Shown: positions 8,006 to 17,896 of the stretch, one piece after another
Numbering within the stretch: position 1 is the first letter of the stretch
Layout of the letters: each line of letters opens with the position of its first letter
From: Rhodopirellula sp. P2
Lineage (GTDB): Bacteria; Planctomycetota; Planctomycetia; Pirellulales; Pirellulaceae
Direction: 5' to 3'
Length of the DNA: 64,000 nt
NCBI RefSeq assembly: GCF_028768465.1
Contig: NZ_CP118225.1
Coordinates: 868,001-932,000, forward strand
Program-made: the position numbers and the translations under genes
Notes under the pieces: generated by a model
The model's input: only the letters and a program-made list of their open reading frames with translations
Databases searched by the model: none
Told to the model about the DNA's origin: nothing

Positions 8006-8022
8006 TTGGCACAACACGTGCT
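8006..8022 (+). promoter_or_regulatory. Candidate sigma-54 (-24/-12) promoter of the dab operon
   Basis: The 17-mer TTGGCACAACACGTGCT matches the consensus TTGGCACG-N4-TTGCT at eleven of thirteen defined positions and has the exact GG-N10-GC spacing. Predicted transcription start is near 8033, which gives dabA a leader of about 168 nt. A divergent NtrC-type regulator operon lies immediately upstream. Confidence 0.65.
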
Positions 8023-8067
8023 TCGCCAGGCAACCTCTGTTTTCTCGCACACGCCCCCAGAACGCCC

Positions 8068-8090
8068 AAAAAGGTGTCAGGTACCTTTTT
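8068..8090. repeat. REP-like palindrome / possible attenuator in the dabA leader
   Basis: The 8-bp arms AAAAAGGT and ACCTTTTT flank GTCAGGT. The element lies between the predicted start of transcription and dabA and ends in five T residues, so its RNA could fold like a short terminator. To my recollection, palindromes of this GGTGTCAGGTACC type are dispersed in many bacterial genomes as REP-like elements. Either reading is possible. Apart from this repeat, the dyads and the promoter, the 386-base gap 7815-8200 shows no gene. Confidence 0.5.
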
Positions 8091-8200
8091 GCGAATCCTG
8101 GCCCTTTGGGTCACTTCGGCAAAATTGATTTTGTCTTATCTTCTTTGTCATTCGCGTTCTGATTCAGCGTGCCACGCCAGACTGGCCAGATGAAGCTCGC

Positions 8201-11200
8201 ATGACCCAACCCACCCCCTCCACATCGATTGCATCCGGCGTGACCTCCGACAACCGCGATCAAACGGCTCTCTCCTCCACAGACTCCGACGACACATCAC
8301 TGCCCAGTGGTCCGATCGCCTCTCCGGCGAAAACGGACCATCCGCACTTCGATGTGGTCCATGCGATCCAGCATGCGAGGCACTTTCTACCGGCCCAGGG
8401 GCCCATTTCGGTTTTCGTTCACCACAACACCTTGCATGCTTTCGACGACATGCCGTTTGAGGAAGCTGTGCTCGAAGGCGGACGTCGATTTGGATGCGAA
8501 CCCTATCTCAGCGAAGAACGCTACCACGAAGAACTTGCTCGAGGCCGAATCTGCCGCGAAGACCTTCGCGAAGTCTTGATGGCGGACTTGCAAGAAGACG
8601 CTGACAAACTGGTGGCGACGTTTGGAACTCGCTACACGTTGCGTTTGTCGATGTTGCAAACAGAGCTTCAGCCGATGCCGGAATCGGGACTGAACTGGGC
8701 GTTGGCTGAAACGAAATTGTTGGATCGATTCCGGAACGAGGTTCCTGCTCCGTATCGTGAAAAAACAATCACTCAAACTCGCAGCTGGGTGATGCGGCAA
8801 CTCGAACCGCTCGCGAACACCCAGGCAGCTGCAAATTCATCGACTCAGCCCTCGCCTCTACCCTCGTCGCTGCGTGATCGATTGCAGGCGGCGGGCGAAT
8901 CCCAAATCCATCGCTGGAACGACCAGCAATGGGAATCTTTTGTTTTGCACGCTCTATGGGAAGCTTGCCAGCAGGGGATGGAGCAAGCGGAGGTGCCGCC
9001 ACCTACGGAAACGCACGTTGATTCGCTCAACCATTTGATGCTAGGCGAACTGGGAGTCGACCTGAACACGAAGATCGATGATGTCCTGATTCGTTTTTGC
9101 GGCAGCTTCCTCGACCAAGGTTTTGCCGATTGGGCCCTGCCAGAAAGAGAAGACGGCTTTGCCAAAGCCTTCGCAAATTTGTTCTTGGGCCGGTGGGCGA
9201 TCCGCGCGGACTGGATGGTGGGCATCGACGCGGCGCTGCGTGAGATCCAGCACACCGATTGGGACGCAATCCAAAGCATCCAGCATTCGCTCGACCAATT
9301 GGGGATTCCGAGCAACGAATGCGAGAGCTTTCTGTCGGAGTGTCTGCTCACACTGAGAGGTTGGGCCGGCATGATTTGGCAGATGGAAACGAACAGCCCA
9401 TTCTTGCCGAACCCGGTCCCAGAAGGTTCTCTCAACCAGTACTTGGCCGTTCGACTGATCTTGCTCACGCACGCGGTGGAGCACTTTGGCAAGGCAAAAT
9501 TCAGCGTTGGAACCGCCAGTGAGATCATTGGGCTCGCTTTCAAATCAGCGCGTTCCCGGTCGACTCCGTCCAAGCGTTCGCGCACCCACACCGTCTTTCA
9601 ATTGGCGCAATTGGGCGGATGGACCCCCGAACAATTGCTGAACATGTCAGCCGCTCAGTGGCGGTGCTTGATCACCGAGATCGAATCGTTTCCGTCTTTG
9701 GATCGGCGTCGTTTGTTGCACGCAGCGTACGAGCGTCACTATGCCAAACAAGCTCTCGATGCGATCGCGATTCACTCGCGTCGGCGGCGTGAGCTGGATC
9801 AGCCGACCCCGCCTCCGGCGTACGCAGCCATCTTTTGCATTGACGATCGGGAAGAGTCGTTCCGGCGTCACCTGGAAGAGGTCGATCCTGAATGCCGGAC
9901 CGCGTCGGCGGCTGGTTTCTTTGCGGTTGCGATGTACTACCAAGGAGCCGACCACGCTGATTTCCGACCTTTGTGTCCAGGGATCATCTCCCCTCAACAT
10001 TATGTTCGCGAAGAACCTTTGTTCTCGTCGATGGCGGCGGGGGAAAGAAGAGCACTCCGCAGACGACGGTTGGGATGGTTCGCTCATCAGATCCACCAAA
10101 ACTCACGGACTTTGCTTGGCGGTTGGGTCACCGGCCTGTTCGGTGCCGTGGCGACGGTCCCGATGGTCGCCCGAATCCTGGCACCTCGATTGACCTCACA
10201 GATCCGTGAGTCGATGGGGAATTTCGTGCGGCCTCCGAAAACGGAACTGCACCTGGAACGTTTGGCAGCGGAACCGGGTTCCGCTCCAGAATCGATGGGT
10301 TACAGCCTTGATGAGATGTCCCAGATCGTCGTCCGCATTCTGGAAGACATCGGGATGGTCCGAGACTTCCCACCGATCATTGTGTTCTTTGGTCATGGCA
10401 GCGGCAGCCTGAACAACCCGCACGAATCGGCTTACAACTGCGGGGCTTGCAGTGGTGGCCGCGGTGGGCCCAACGCACGTGCTTTCGCGGTGATGGCCAA
10501 TGACCCACGGGTCCGTCGACGCGTGGCTGAGCAGGGCATCGAGTTGCCCGAGGAGGTGCGTTTTGTCGGGGCCTATCACAACACATGCAGTGATGACGTG
10601 GACTACTACGACTTGGACTCCTTGCCCCGCTCGCATCGCGCACTGTTTCGGCGAATTGAATCGAATGTCAATGAAACGCGAGCTCGAAACGCACATGAGC
10701 GTGCTCGTCGGTTCGAGTCCGCGCCCTTGGATCTGACACCGCAAGAGGCGCTCGAACATGTTGAAGAACGAGCGGAAGATTTGTCGCAAGCACGCCCCGA
10801 ATACAACCACGCTACCAACGCGTTGGTCACGGTTGGTCGTCGAGATTGGTCGCGAGGATTGTTCCTGGATCGACGAGCGTTCGTGACTGAATACGATCCC
10901 GCGGTGGACGATGAAGACTGCAGCGTGCTGACCCGTATTTTGCAGGCGGCCATTCCGGTTTGTAGCGGCATCAGCTTGGAGTACTACTTTTCAACCGTCG
11001 ACGTGGAAGGCTACGGGTGCGGTTCCAAACTACCGCACAACGTCGCGTCCATGGTCGGCGTCATGACGGGTGCGGCGAGCGATTTGCGTCCTGGCCTTTC
11101 GCAGCAAATGATCGAGATCCACGAACCGATGCGGATCCTCTTTGTCATCGAGACCACCGCTGAAAAGCTGACCCAACTCGTTGCCAAAAACGAAGGCATT

Positions 11201-11455
11201 CGCCGTTTGGTGGAGGGCAACTGGGTCCAGGTCGCGGTCATCGATCCGGCCACCTCCATCATCCAACGTTATGTCGATGGACATTTCGAACCGCATGTGG
11301 TTTCAACTTCCGAAATCCCGACGGTCCAATCGTCGATGCAATGGTACCGGGGTCAGCGAGACCACCTGGGCTTTGCGACCATTCAAGAAACTGAGATCAA
11401 ACAACCGATGACTTCATCCGAATCGAACGCAAGTCCAGCGGGAGTTCTGGCATGA
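8201..11455 (+). CDS. dabA: DabA: zinc-containing cytoplasmic subunit of a DAB inorganic-carbon uptake system
   Basis: The 1084-residue protein belongs to the DUF2309/UPF0753 (DabA) family. DabA resembles a beta-carbonic anhydrase and works with a membrane partner to accumulate bicarbonate, powered by a cation gradient. The four expected zinc-site residues are present: C546 and D548 in [10 protein letters not shown]732 in [12 protein letters not shown], and C747 in [13 protein letters not shown]. The H-to-C spacing of 15 equals that known for Halothiobacillus DabA. It is longer than that protein. Its stop overlaps the start of the first membrane-subunit gene (ATGA), so the two are translationally coupled. 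A sigma-54-like promoter lies upstream. Confidence 0.93.
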   Translation: MTQPTPSTSIASGVTSDNRDQTALSSTDSDDTSLPSGPIASPAKTDHPHFDVVHAIQHARHFLPAQGPISVFVHHNTLHAFDDMPFEEAVLEGGRRFGCEPYLSEERYHEELARGRICREDLREVLMADLQEDADKLVATFGTRYTLRLSMLQTELQPMPESGLNWALAETKLLDRFRNEVPAPYREKTITQTRSWVMRQLEPLANTQAAANSSTQPSPLPSSLRDRLQAAGESQIHRWNDQQWESFVLHALWEACQQGMEQAEVPPPTETHVDSLNHLMLGELGVDLNTKIDDVLIRFCGSFLDQGFADWALPEREDGFAKAFANLFLGRWAIRADWMVGIDAALREIQHTDWDAIQSIQHSLDQLGIPSNECESFLSECLLTLRGWAGMIWQMETNSPFLPNPVPEGSLNQYLAVRLILLTHAVEHFGKAKFSVGTASEIIGLAFKSARSRSTPSKRSRTHTVFQLAQLGGWTPEQLLNMSAAQWRCLITEIESFPSLDRRRLLHAAYERHYAKQALDAIAIHSRRRRELDQPTPPPAYAAIFCIDDREESFRRHLEEVDPECRTASAAGFFAVAMYYQGADHADFRPLCPGIISPQHYVREEPLFSSMAAGERRALRRRRLGWFAHQIHQNSRTLLGGWVTGLFGAVATVPMVARILAPRLTSQIRESMGNFVRPPKTELHLERLAAEPGSAPESMGYSLDEMSQIVVRILEDIGMVRDFPPIIVFFGHGSGSLNNPHESAYNCGACSGGRGGPNARAFAVMANDPRVRRRVAEQGIELPEEVRFVGAYHNTCSDDVDYYDLDSLPRSHRALFRRIESNVNETRARNAHERARRFESAPLDLTPQEALEHVEERAEDLSQARPEYNHATNALVTVGRRDWSRGLFLDRRAFVTEYDPAVDDEDCSVLTRILQAAIPVCSGISLEYYFSTVDVEGYGCGSKLPHNVASMVGVMTGAASDLRPGLSQQMIEIHEPMRILFVIETTAEKLTQLVAKNEGIRRLVEGNWVQVAVIDPATSIIQRYVDGHFEPHVVSTSEIPTVQSSMQWYRGQRDHLGFATIQETEIKQPMTSSESNASPAGVLA

Positions 11456-12861
11456 GCACTCTGGATATTTTCTTTCACTCGCTGGGGACCGCCGTGGTTG
11501 CCAGCCCCGTGTTGCTATTGGCTGTGCTGGGACTGTCCCTGCTGGTGAATCGTCCGTTCAGCGAAACCGCCACGGTTCGTCTGACACAGATGTCGGTGTT
11601 GCTGTCGCTGCTGCCAGCCATCGCGATTTTGATCGCGATGTTGGCGACCGGCATTCGCAACGTACCGATTGAATTTGGAAACTGGGTCACGATTCCTGAG
11701 CAAGCGTTTCACTTCCATCTGAAGTTCACGTTTGATCGGCTGAGCATTCCGTTCCTGATGCTGTCGTGCGTGTTGTGCGGCGTCGTCGGTGAATTCTCGC
11801 GGCGATACCTGCACCGCGAGCAAGGCTTTGCCCGGTTCTTTTTGTTCTATGCCATCTTTTATTGTGGGATGGTGCTGTCCTCCTTGGCAGGCACGATTGA
11901 AACCCTGTTTGTTGGTTGGGAGATGGTCGGTCTGTCGTCAGCTTTGTTGATCGCCTACTTCCACGAACGCGAAAATCCGGTTCGCAACGGGCAACGCGTC
12001 TGGACGATCTACCGACTCTCAGACGCCGCCTTGTTGATCGCCGCGATCACCATGCATCACATGGTGGGTGAAGGTGACTTTGGCGGGCTGATGAGTTCAG
12101 GGATCTGGCCCGAAGGCACCGCAGCGGTGACGCCTTCTCAGGCGTTGCTGGTCGGCACATTGTTGTTGATTGGTGCAGCGGGAAAATCGGCATTGTTTCC
12201 GTTCAGCGGATGGTTGCCCCGAGCGATGGAAGGTCCCACCCCTTCCAGCGCCATTTTCTATGGTGCCTTGTCGGTGCACTTGGGTGCCTATTTGTTGCTT
12301 CGACTCAGCCCGCTGATTGAAGCCTCGCTTGCATTGCAAATGATGGTGTTGTCACTCGGAGCAATCTCTGCGGTCGGTGGCGCGTTGATGTCTCGGGTTC
12401 AGAACGACGTGAAGACCTCGTTGGCGTATGCCTCGCTCACCCAGGTGGGAATCATCGTGGTCGAAATTGGGCTGGGACTCCGTTACCTCGCGTTGATTCA
12501 CATCATGGGTCACGCGACGTTGCGAACCATGCAATTGCTTCGTGCTCCAACACTGCTTCGTGACTACAACGACCTCGAAAACAAGATCGGCTCGCGTCTG
12601 AAGCAACCGTCTTGGTCGGGCGTGCGTTGGCTGCCCCAATCGGCTCAGCGTTGGTGCTATCGATTTGGCTTCGACCGCGGCTTCATGGACATCGCCCTGG
12701 ATCGCTGGGTCGCAGGTCCATTTGTGAAGTGTTTCCGGACCTGCAATGAGTGGGAACACAGAATCACTTGTTGGCTTTCGCGTGAACCGGATGCAAACAC
12801 GGAAGAGGGCTCGCCAGATTTAGCCAACGACACATCACAAGACATCTCCACCGCCGCTTAG
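11452..12861 (+). CDS. dabB: DabB-like membrane subunit 1 (NuoL/MrpA-type antiporter fold)
   Basis: The 469-residue polytopic protein is of the proton-translocating NADH dehydrogenase/antiporter (Proton_antipo_M) type. Segments shared with NuoL include [18 protein letters not shown], a lysine in [43 protein letters not shown] and [15 protein letters not shown]. The C-terminal 100 residues are soluble and basic. DabB proteins couple cation flow to carbon capture by DabA. The 4-bp overlap with dabA and the 11-bp gap to a second antiporter-like gene show one operon. Confidence 0.9.
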   Translation: MSTLDIFFHSLGTAVVASPVLLLAVLGLSLLVNRPFSETATVRLTQMSVLLSLLPAIAILIAMLATGIRNVPIEFGNWVTIPEQAFHFHLKFTFDRLSIPFLMLSCVLCGVVGEFSRRYLHREQGFARFFLFYAIFYCGMVLSSLAGTIETLFVGWEMVGLSSALLIAYFHERENPVRNGQRVWTIYRLSDAALLIAAITMHHMVGEGDFGGLMSSGIWPEGTAAVTPSQALLVGTLLLIGAAGKSALFPFSGWLPRAMEGPTPSSAIFYGALSVHLGAYLLLRLSPLIEASLALQMMVLSLGAISAVGGALMSRVQNDVKTSLAYASLTQVGIIVVEIGLGLRYLALIHIMGHATLRTMQLLRAPTLLRDYNDLENKIGSRLKQPSWSGVRWLPQSAQRWCYRFGFDRGFMDIALDRWVAGPFVKCFRTCNEWEHRITCWLSREPDANTEEGSPDLANDTSQDISTAA

Positions 12862-12872
12862 GAATTCAACCG

Positions 12873-14330
12873 TTGTCTGAACTGCATTTTCCCTGGATCG
12901 AGTGTTCGATCCTTGTTCCGCTTCTCGGCGTGTTGTGGCTGCAATGGCGTGGCAATGGCGAACGCGCCTTGCGTGACACCGTCGTGGTGTGCGTTGTGAC
13001 GTTGTTGCTGACGATCGGCGAATTGGTGGACTTCACCATGATCGGCGCCTTCGAAGCCCATGATCACTGGGCGTTTCTGCGCTGGATTTTTCCGCCGGAT
13101 GTCTTTGTCATTGACGAACTGAGCGCCTTTCAATTGCCATTGGCGGCTTTGATCTTCATGGTCATCGTGCTCTCAACGCTCCGCACGAAGGCGCCCAGGT
13201 TCTCATTGGAACTGGCTTTGATATCCGAATCGTTGGTCCTGGCCACCTTCAGCTGTCGGGCATCTTGGGCTTTGATCGTTCTGCTCATCGCATCAACGAT
13301 CCCTCCGCTCTTGGAATTGCGCCGCCGCAAACGCTGCACTCGAATCTATTGTTTGCACATGGGGCTGTTTGCCGGATTGTTGGTCGTTGGCTACGGATGG
13401 CTGACAATGGTCGATCCCAGTTCATCTGCGGTTTTGATCCCAGGTGCGTTTTTGACCGCCGCTGGACTGCTTCGCAGCGGTATTTTCCCGCTGCACTTGT
13501 GGATGACAGATCTCTTTGAAAAAGCCACCTTTGGCACCGCGATCTTGCACACGACTCCATTGGTGGGTGCCTACGCGGTGATGCGTCTGGTGCTGCCAAT
13601 CGCTCCGTCTTGGGCACTGCAAAGCATCGCAGTGTTGTCCTTGTTCACCGCGGTGTATGCCGGTGCGATGGCGTTGGTGCAATCGGACGCTCGACGAATG
13701 TTTTGCTTTTTGCTGCTGTCTCAGTCCTCCTTGATTTTGGTGGGCTTGGAACTGGTCACCCCGATCGGTCTGACCGGCGCGCTGTGCTTGTGGCTGTCAG
13801 TGGCGATGTCGCTGACCGGGTTTGGGATCACGCTGCGATGCATCGAAGCCCGCATCTCAAGAATCTCACTGAATGAATTCCATGGCCTGTACCCGCAGAT
13901 GCCAATGCTGGCGGGCTTCTTCTTGCTGACAGGACTGGCATCGATTGGGTTTCCAGCGACCGTGGGATTTGTCGGGATGGAATTGCTGATCGAAGGTGCA
14001 GTGGAGGTCTATCCACTGGTGGGAACAATGGTGGTGATCGCGACGGCATTTTGTGGTGTCGCGGTTCTACTCGCTTACTTTCGTGTCTTCACCGGCTGCG
14101 AGAACCGAACGGTGATCTCGATGCGAGCCCGGCCTGCTGAGCGATTCGCCATTTTGCTGCTGACGTTGTTGTTGCTGGGAGGCGGACTGTACCCACAACC
14201 TGGCATCGCGTCTCGCTACCACGCAGCGAAAGAGTTGACTCGTTTACGGAGCAACGCTTCGATCGAAGACGCTCCGGCGGAACCTGCGGCGCATGGGCAC
14301 GCGTTGGCCGCCGCAAACATTTCTGAATGA
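12873..14330 (+). CDS. Second antiporter-like membrane subunit of the DAB operon (NuoM/MrpD-type)
   Basis: The 485-residue polytopic protein resembles NuoM/MrpD subunits more than its upstream neighbour. It has a conserved lysine-less GIFPLHLWMTDLFEKATFGTAILHTTPLVGAYAVMRL segment in place of the AGKS form, and QSDARRMFCFLLLSQSSLILVG further on. About 13 hydrophobic stretches are visible. Translation starts at TTG 12873, preceded by AGGAA at 8 nt. It follows the first membrane subunit by 11 bp. Described DAB systems usually list one membrane subunit, so this gene could be an added cation channel module. Role in carbon uptake is inferred from position. Confidence 0.82.
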   Translation: MSELHFPWIECSILVPLLGVLWLQWRGNGERALRDTVVVCVVTLLLTIGELVDFTMIGAFEAHDHWAFLRWIFPPDVFVIDELSAFQLPLAALIFMVIVLSTLRTKAPRFSLELALISESLVLATFSCRASWALIVLLIASTIPPLLELRRRKRCTRIYCLHMGLFAGLLVVGYGWLTMVDPSSSAVLIPGAFLTAAGLLRSGIFPLHLWMTDLFEKATFGTAILHTTPLVGAYAVMRLVLPIAPSWALQSIAVLSLFTAVYAGAMALVQSDARRMFCFLLLSQSSLILVGLELVTPIGLTGALCLWLSVAMSLTGFGITLRCIEARISRISLNEFHGLYPQMPMLAGFFLLTGLASIGFPATVGFVGMELLIEGAVEVYPLVGTMVVIATAFCGVAVLLAYFRVFTGCENRTVISMRARPAERFAILLLTLLLLGGGLYPQPGIASRYHAAKELTRLRSNASIEDAPAEPAAHGHALAAANISE

Positions 14331-14371
14331 AGTCTTGCTAGACTTGGAACGAAACGCATGCCAGTGGTCTG

Positions 14372-14396
14372 CCGCCGCCTCATCATGAAGCGGCGG
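14372..14396. repeat. GC-rich hairpin between the DAB operon and the MFS gene
   Basis: The arms CCGCCGC and GCGGCGG enclose an 11-nt loop, 40 bp after the last dab gene. There is no T-run, so termination is doubtful. It may mark the operon end or act in RNA processing. Confidence 0.35.
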
Positions 14397-14444
14397 GGAA
14401 TTCCCTGACCAAGATGCGTCCCTGATCGTTCCGACAGCAGGCAA

Positions 14445-15791
14445 TTGAAATTGAACCAGCGCGTTTTCTTGTGGAGTTTGACTTCGTCCTTGGCGGGATT
14501 CCTGTTTGGTTTTGACACCGTTGTCATTTCTGGAGCAGAGAAAGCCATTCAGAGCTTGTGGGCGTTGGGAGACTTTCAACACGGACTCGCATTGAGCGCC
14601 GCGCTGTGGGGAACCGTCGTGGGGTCATTGGTGGGCGGTTGGCCCACCGACAAGTTCGGCCGCAAGAACACTTTGTTGTGGATTGGGATCCTGTACTTGG
14701 TGTCGGCCATTTGGTCGGGTCTCGCGACCGGCATGGACTCGTTCATGCTCGCCCGATTCATTGGCGGGTTAGGAGTTGGCATTTCAACGGTCGCTGCGCC
14801 GCTCTACATCTCTGAGATCTCACCGCCGGAACAACGTGGCACCCTGACTGGGATGTTCCAATTCAACATTGTCTTTGGAATCCTCATCGCGTTTGCCTCC
14901 AACTACTTGATCGGGTCCTGGGTCACCGAGAACGCGTGGCGATGGATGTTGGCGGTGGAATCACTGCCAGCATTGATCTTCACAGCCATGTGTTTCCGAC
15001 TGCCCGCCAGCCCCCGATGGCTGATCGCGATTCGGAAGGATCGGAACGCGGGCGTATCCGTCTTGAAACAGCTACGTCCCGAAGCCTCTGAGGCGGACAT
15101 CCAACAGACGGTCGACGAGATTGTCGCGTCCGTCCGGGCGGAGTCTGACACAACGCCCGCGGAGCCATTTTGGAGTCGGCGATTGTTCACACCGATTTCG
15201 ATCGCGTTTCTGGTTGCGTTCTTCAATCAGCTTTCCGGGATCAATGCGATTCTGTACTTCTCACCACGAATTTTTGAATTGGCGGGGATGGGCGAACAGA
15301 CCGCTTTGCTGAAGTCCATTGGGATTGGTGTGACCAACCTGATCTTCACATTCGTCGGGCTGTACTTGATCGACCGACTGGGTCGGCGGACGCTGTTGCT
15401 GATCGGGTCGGTGGGCTACGTGCTGTCGCTGGGCACCTGCGCATACGCGTTTCAATCCGAAACGTTTGCGATCGTCCCCGCGTGCATTTTTGCGTTCATC
15501 GCGGCGCACGCCATGGGACAAGGGGCGGTCATTTGGGTGCTGATCTCAGAAGTCTTTCCCAATGAACACCGTGCTGCGGGACAGTCACTGGGCAGCTTCA
15601 CTCACTGGATCTTTGCCGCGATCTTGACGTTGGTGTTCCCGTCTGTTGTCGATCATTTTCAACCCTCGCTGATCTTTGGATTTTTCTGCTGCATGATGAT
15701 CTTGCAAGGACTCTGGGTCTTCACGATGCTGCCGGAAACCAAAGGCATCTCGTTGGAGCAGATGGAAGCGAAACTCGGCATTCGCACTTGA
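14445..15791 (+). CDS. Sugar porter family MFS transporter (sugar:H+ symporter type)
   Basis: The 448-residue, 12-helix protein carries the sugar porter signatures: GFDTVVISGAE in helix 1, DKFGRKNTL in loop 2-3, APLYISEISPPEQRG, PASPRWLI before the central loop, QLSGINAILYFSPRIF in helix 7, DRLGRRTLLL in loop 8-9 and LPETKG after helix 12. It probably imports a monosaccharide with protons. The TTG start at 14445 is supported by AGCAGG 6 nt upstream; another TTG lies two codons on. A 114-bp gap separates it from the dab operon, so it may be a separate unit. Confidence 0.88.
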   Translation: MKLNQRVFLWSLTSSLAGFLFGFDTVVISGAEKAIQSLWALGDFQHGLALSAALWGTVVGSLVGGWPTDKFGRKNTLLWIGILYLVSAIWSGLATGMDSFMLARFIGGLGVGISTVAAPLYISEISPPEQRGTLTGMFQFNIVFGILIAFASNYLIGSWVTENAWRWMLAVESLPALIFTAMCFRLPASPRWLIAIRKDRNAGVSVLKQLRPEASEADIQQTVDEIVASVRAESDTTPAEPFWSRRLFTPISIAFLVAFFNQLSGINAILYFSPRIFELAGMGEQTALLKSIGIGVTNLIFTFVGLYLIDRLGRRTLLLIGSVGYVLSLGTCAYAFQSETFAIVPACIFAFIAAHAMGQGAVIWVLISEVFPNEHRAAGQSLGSFTHWIFAAILTLVFPSVVDHFQPSLIFGFFCCMMILQGLWVFTMLPETKGISLEQMEAKLGIRT

Positions 15792-15797
15792 ACAAAC

Positions 15798-16724
15798 TCA
15801 GGCAATTTGCCCGTTGATCGCGGGGCGAATCGCGGTTTCAATTTTGCATTGATTGCGCCCCGCCTTTTTCGCGGTGTACAACGCTGAGTCGGCGCGTCGG
15901 AAGGCAGATCGGTTGTCGTCCGACGCCAGCACACAGGTGGCACCGATGCTCACGGTCACTTTGATCTCTTCCGTGAGAGATTCCAATTCTTCGATCGCGC
16001 GTCGATGTTGTTGCAAAAGAGGTCCAAGTTCATCGATCGTGGTGTCCGAGAAGATCACCGCGAATTCTTCCCCACCAATCCGGGCCACCAGATCATTCGG
16101 TCGGCAGGTGTCATGAAGACTTCGTGCGACTTGGCGAATCACGCGGTCGCCCAGATCGTGCCCCCCCGAATCGTTGACCGATTTGAAATGATCGATGTCA
16201 ACGATGCCCACGCAAAACGGGACACCGTCGTGCAAGAGAAATTCTGAGCGGCGTTTGAATTCGATGTCGCAGCAGCGACGATTCGCGATCCCAGTCATGG
16301 AATCTCGCAGGGACGCTTCCTGAAGTTCAAACATCTGCCGCTGCCGCAGAATTGCATGGACCGTCAGACGGGTCAGCAAGTGATCCTTCAAGTCGTGCTT
16401 GGACAAGAAGTCTTGAGCACCCGCTTCGATCGCGGCAAATCCTGTTTCGATTCTGTCGTCACCGGTTTGCACCACGATCGGGATTGAAGTGGTGCGTTCA
16501 CGAATGGCTCGAATCGATTGCAGGCCATTGCTGTCCGGCAACCCCAAGTCCAACAGGACGATGTCGAAATCACTTTGATCGAGCTTTTCAAACGCCTCCC
16601 CCAGTGAGGAGGCACGTTCAATTTGGGCATCGATCACGGTCGCGCGTTCGAAAACACGCGTGATGAACATCGCATCCAAATCGTTGTCTTCGACCAATAG
16701 TAAACGAAGGGATTCGATGGGCAT
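15798..16724 (-). CDS. Response regulator with GGDEF diguanylate cyclase domain
   Basis: The protein of about 308 residues joins a receiver (phospho-acceptor D59 in IVLLDLGLPDSNG) to a GGDEF domain that makes cyclic di-GMP from GTP. The active-site motif is GGEEF, a functional variant. RPND five residues ahead of it fits the RxxD inhibitory site, so product feedback is likely. DIDHFKSVNDSGGHDLGD is the nucleotide-binding stretch. ATG 16724 is preferred to a TTG 17 codons upstream because the receiver fold begins right after it. It converges with the MFS gene, stopping 6 bp from its end. Confidence 0.92.
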   Translation of the reverse strand: MPIESLRLLLVEDNDLDAMFITRVFERATVIDAQIERASSLGEAFEKLDQSDFDIVLLDLGLPDSNGLQSIRAIRERTTSIPIVVQTGDDRIETGFAAIEAGAQDFLSKHDLKDHLLTRLTVHAILRQRQMFELQEASLRDSMTGIANRRCCDIEFKRRSEFLLHDGVPFCVGIVDIDHFKSVNDSGGHDLGDRVIRQVARSLHDTCRPNDLVARIGGEEFAVIFSDTTIDELGPLLQQHRRAIEELESLTEEIKVTVSIGATCVLASDDNRSAFRRADSALYTAKKAGRNQCKIETAIRPAINGQIA

Positions 16725-16806
16725 GAGCTTGGAACAGTCCGCGAAATGAGTGCCAACATTTGAGAGTACGATCAAACCTACGACACGATCTGGACTCAGC
16801 AGCTGA

Positions 16807-17856
16807 CTACCCCAACAAACCCAGGAATTGATCGATTTCGGCGGGATCCGTGCAGAAGGAAGTCACGAATCGATACATGCCATGCCCCTCGGGAGGGTCT
16901 GTTGTGGAGTCGTTGGGGGTTGGCCAAGCGTAGAAACGCGCCCCTGCAGATTGCAGACGTTCAGCGTGTTCTTTCTCGATCACCACGAACACCTCGTTGG
17001 TTTCGTTCTGCCAAGCGAGTTCTGCGTGAGACGACTTTTCGATCCCTGTGGCCAATCGAGCGGCCATGGCGTTGGCATGCCGGGCCAATCCCAGCCAGAG
17101 GTCATCGTCCAAGTAAGCATGAAACTGAGCGGCGATGAATCGCGTTTTCGAGAACAGCTGAGCGGCTCGCTTGCGAATGAACGGCATCTGCTTTGCGAGT
17201 TCAGGGCGAAAGAAGATGATCGCCTCGGCGCACCAACACCCATTCTTGGTCCCGCCAAACGACAACACGTCCACGCCAGCCTTCCAAGTCATCTCGGCCG
17301 GAGTGAGGTCCAGATGAACAAGTGCGTTGGCGAATCTTGCCCCATCCATGTGCAGCGGAAGTTTGTGTTCGTGGACAATTCCGCTGATCTCTTTCAGTTG
17401 GTCAACGTTGTAGACCGTGCCCACTTCCGTCGCTTGCGTGACGCTGACCGCCATCGGTTGTCCATGATGGACAAAATTGGGGTCAAACCGTCGCAGTTGC
17501 TTCTGCAACGCTCGCGGGCAGATCTTTCCGTGATCGCCAGACACGGGTGCCAAGCGAGCCCCCGAGGTGAAGAACTCAGGTGCCCCACATTCGTCTTCGA
17601 TCAAATGGGCATCGCGGTGGCAAAGCACAAACCCACCCGGTCGGTTCACGGCGGACAGCGCCAACGAATTCGCGGCGGTACCGGTCCCGACAAAAAACAC
17701 TTCCAAGTCCGTTTCGAACAACTCGTTGAATCGTTGTTCGAGGCGACGATCCAGATCACTCGTCCCGTAGGCGGGGGACATCCCCTTGGCATGACGACTC
17801 AAGGATTCCGCAATCGGATCTGCGGCGCCGGCCCAATTGTCACTCGCAAAAAACAT
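16807..17856 (-). CDS. ltaE: Low-specificity threonine aldolase-like PLP enzyme
   Basis: The protein of about 349 residues is a fold-type I PLP enzyme of the beta-eliminating lyase family. Visible features are the start MFFASDNWAGAADPI, YGTSDLDRRLEQRFNELF, the PLP phosphate region VGTGTAANSLAL, HRDAHLIEDECGAPEF, the MDGARFANALVHL segment with its aspartate, and the Schiff-base lysine in LSFGGTKNGCWCAEAIIF. Members cleave L-threonine or allo-threonine to glycine and acetaldehyde. An upstream in-frame extension to 17976 would overlap the next gene's territory and lacks similarity, so ATG 17856 is chosen. Confidence 0.85.
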   Translation of the reverse strand: MFFASDNWAGAADPIAESLSRHAKGMSPAYGTSDLDRRLEQRFNELFETDLEVFFVGTGTAANSLALSAVNRPGGFVLCHRDAHLIEDECGAPEFFTSGARLAPVSGDHGKICPRALQKQLRRFDPNFVHHGQPMAVSVTQATEVGTVYNVDQLKEISGIVHEHKLPLHMDGARFANALVHLDLTPAEMTWKAGVDVLSFGGTKNGCWCAEAIIFFRPELAKQMPFIRKRAAQLFSKTRFIAAQFHAYLDDDLWLGLARHANAMAARLATGIEKSSHAELAWQNETNEVFVVIEKEHAERLQSAGARFYAWPTPNDSTTDPPEGHGMYRFVTSFCTDPAEIDQFLGLLG

Positions 17857-17896
17857 GAACCGACACCTCACCCAAATCCAACGTGTTAATGAATCA

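Noticed and set aside
16828-17889. Plus-strand frame of 353 codons opposite the aldolase gene
   Set aside because: No recognisable domain; the minus strand carries PLP-enzyme motifs.
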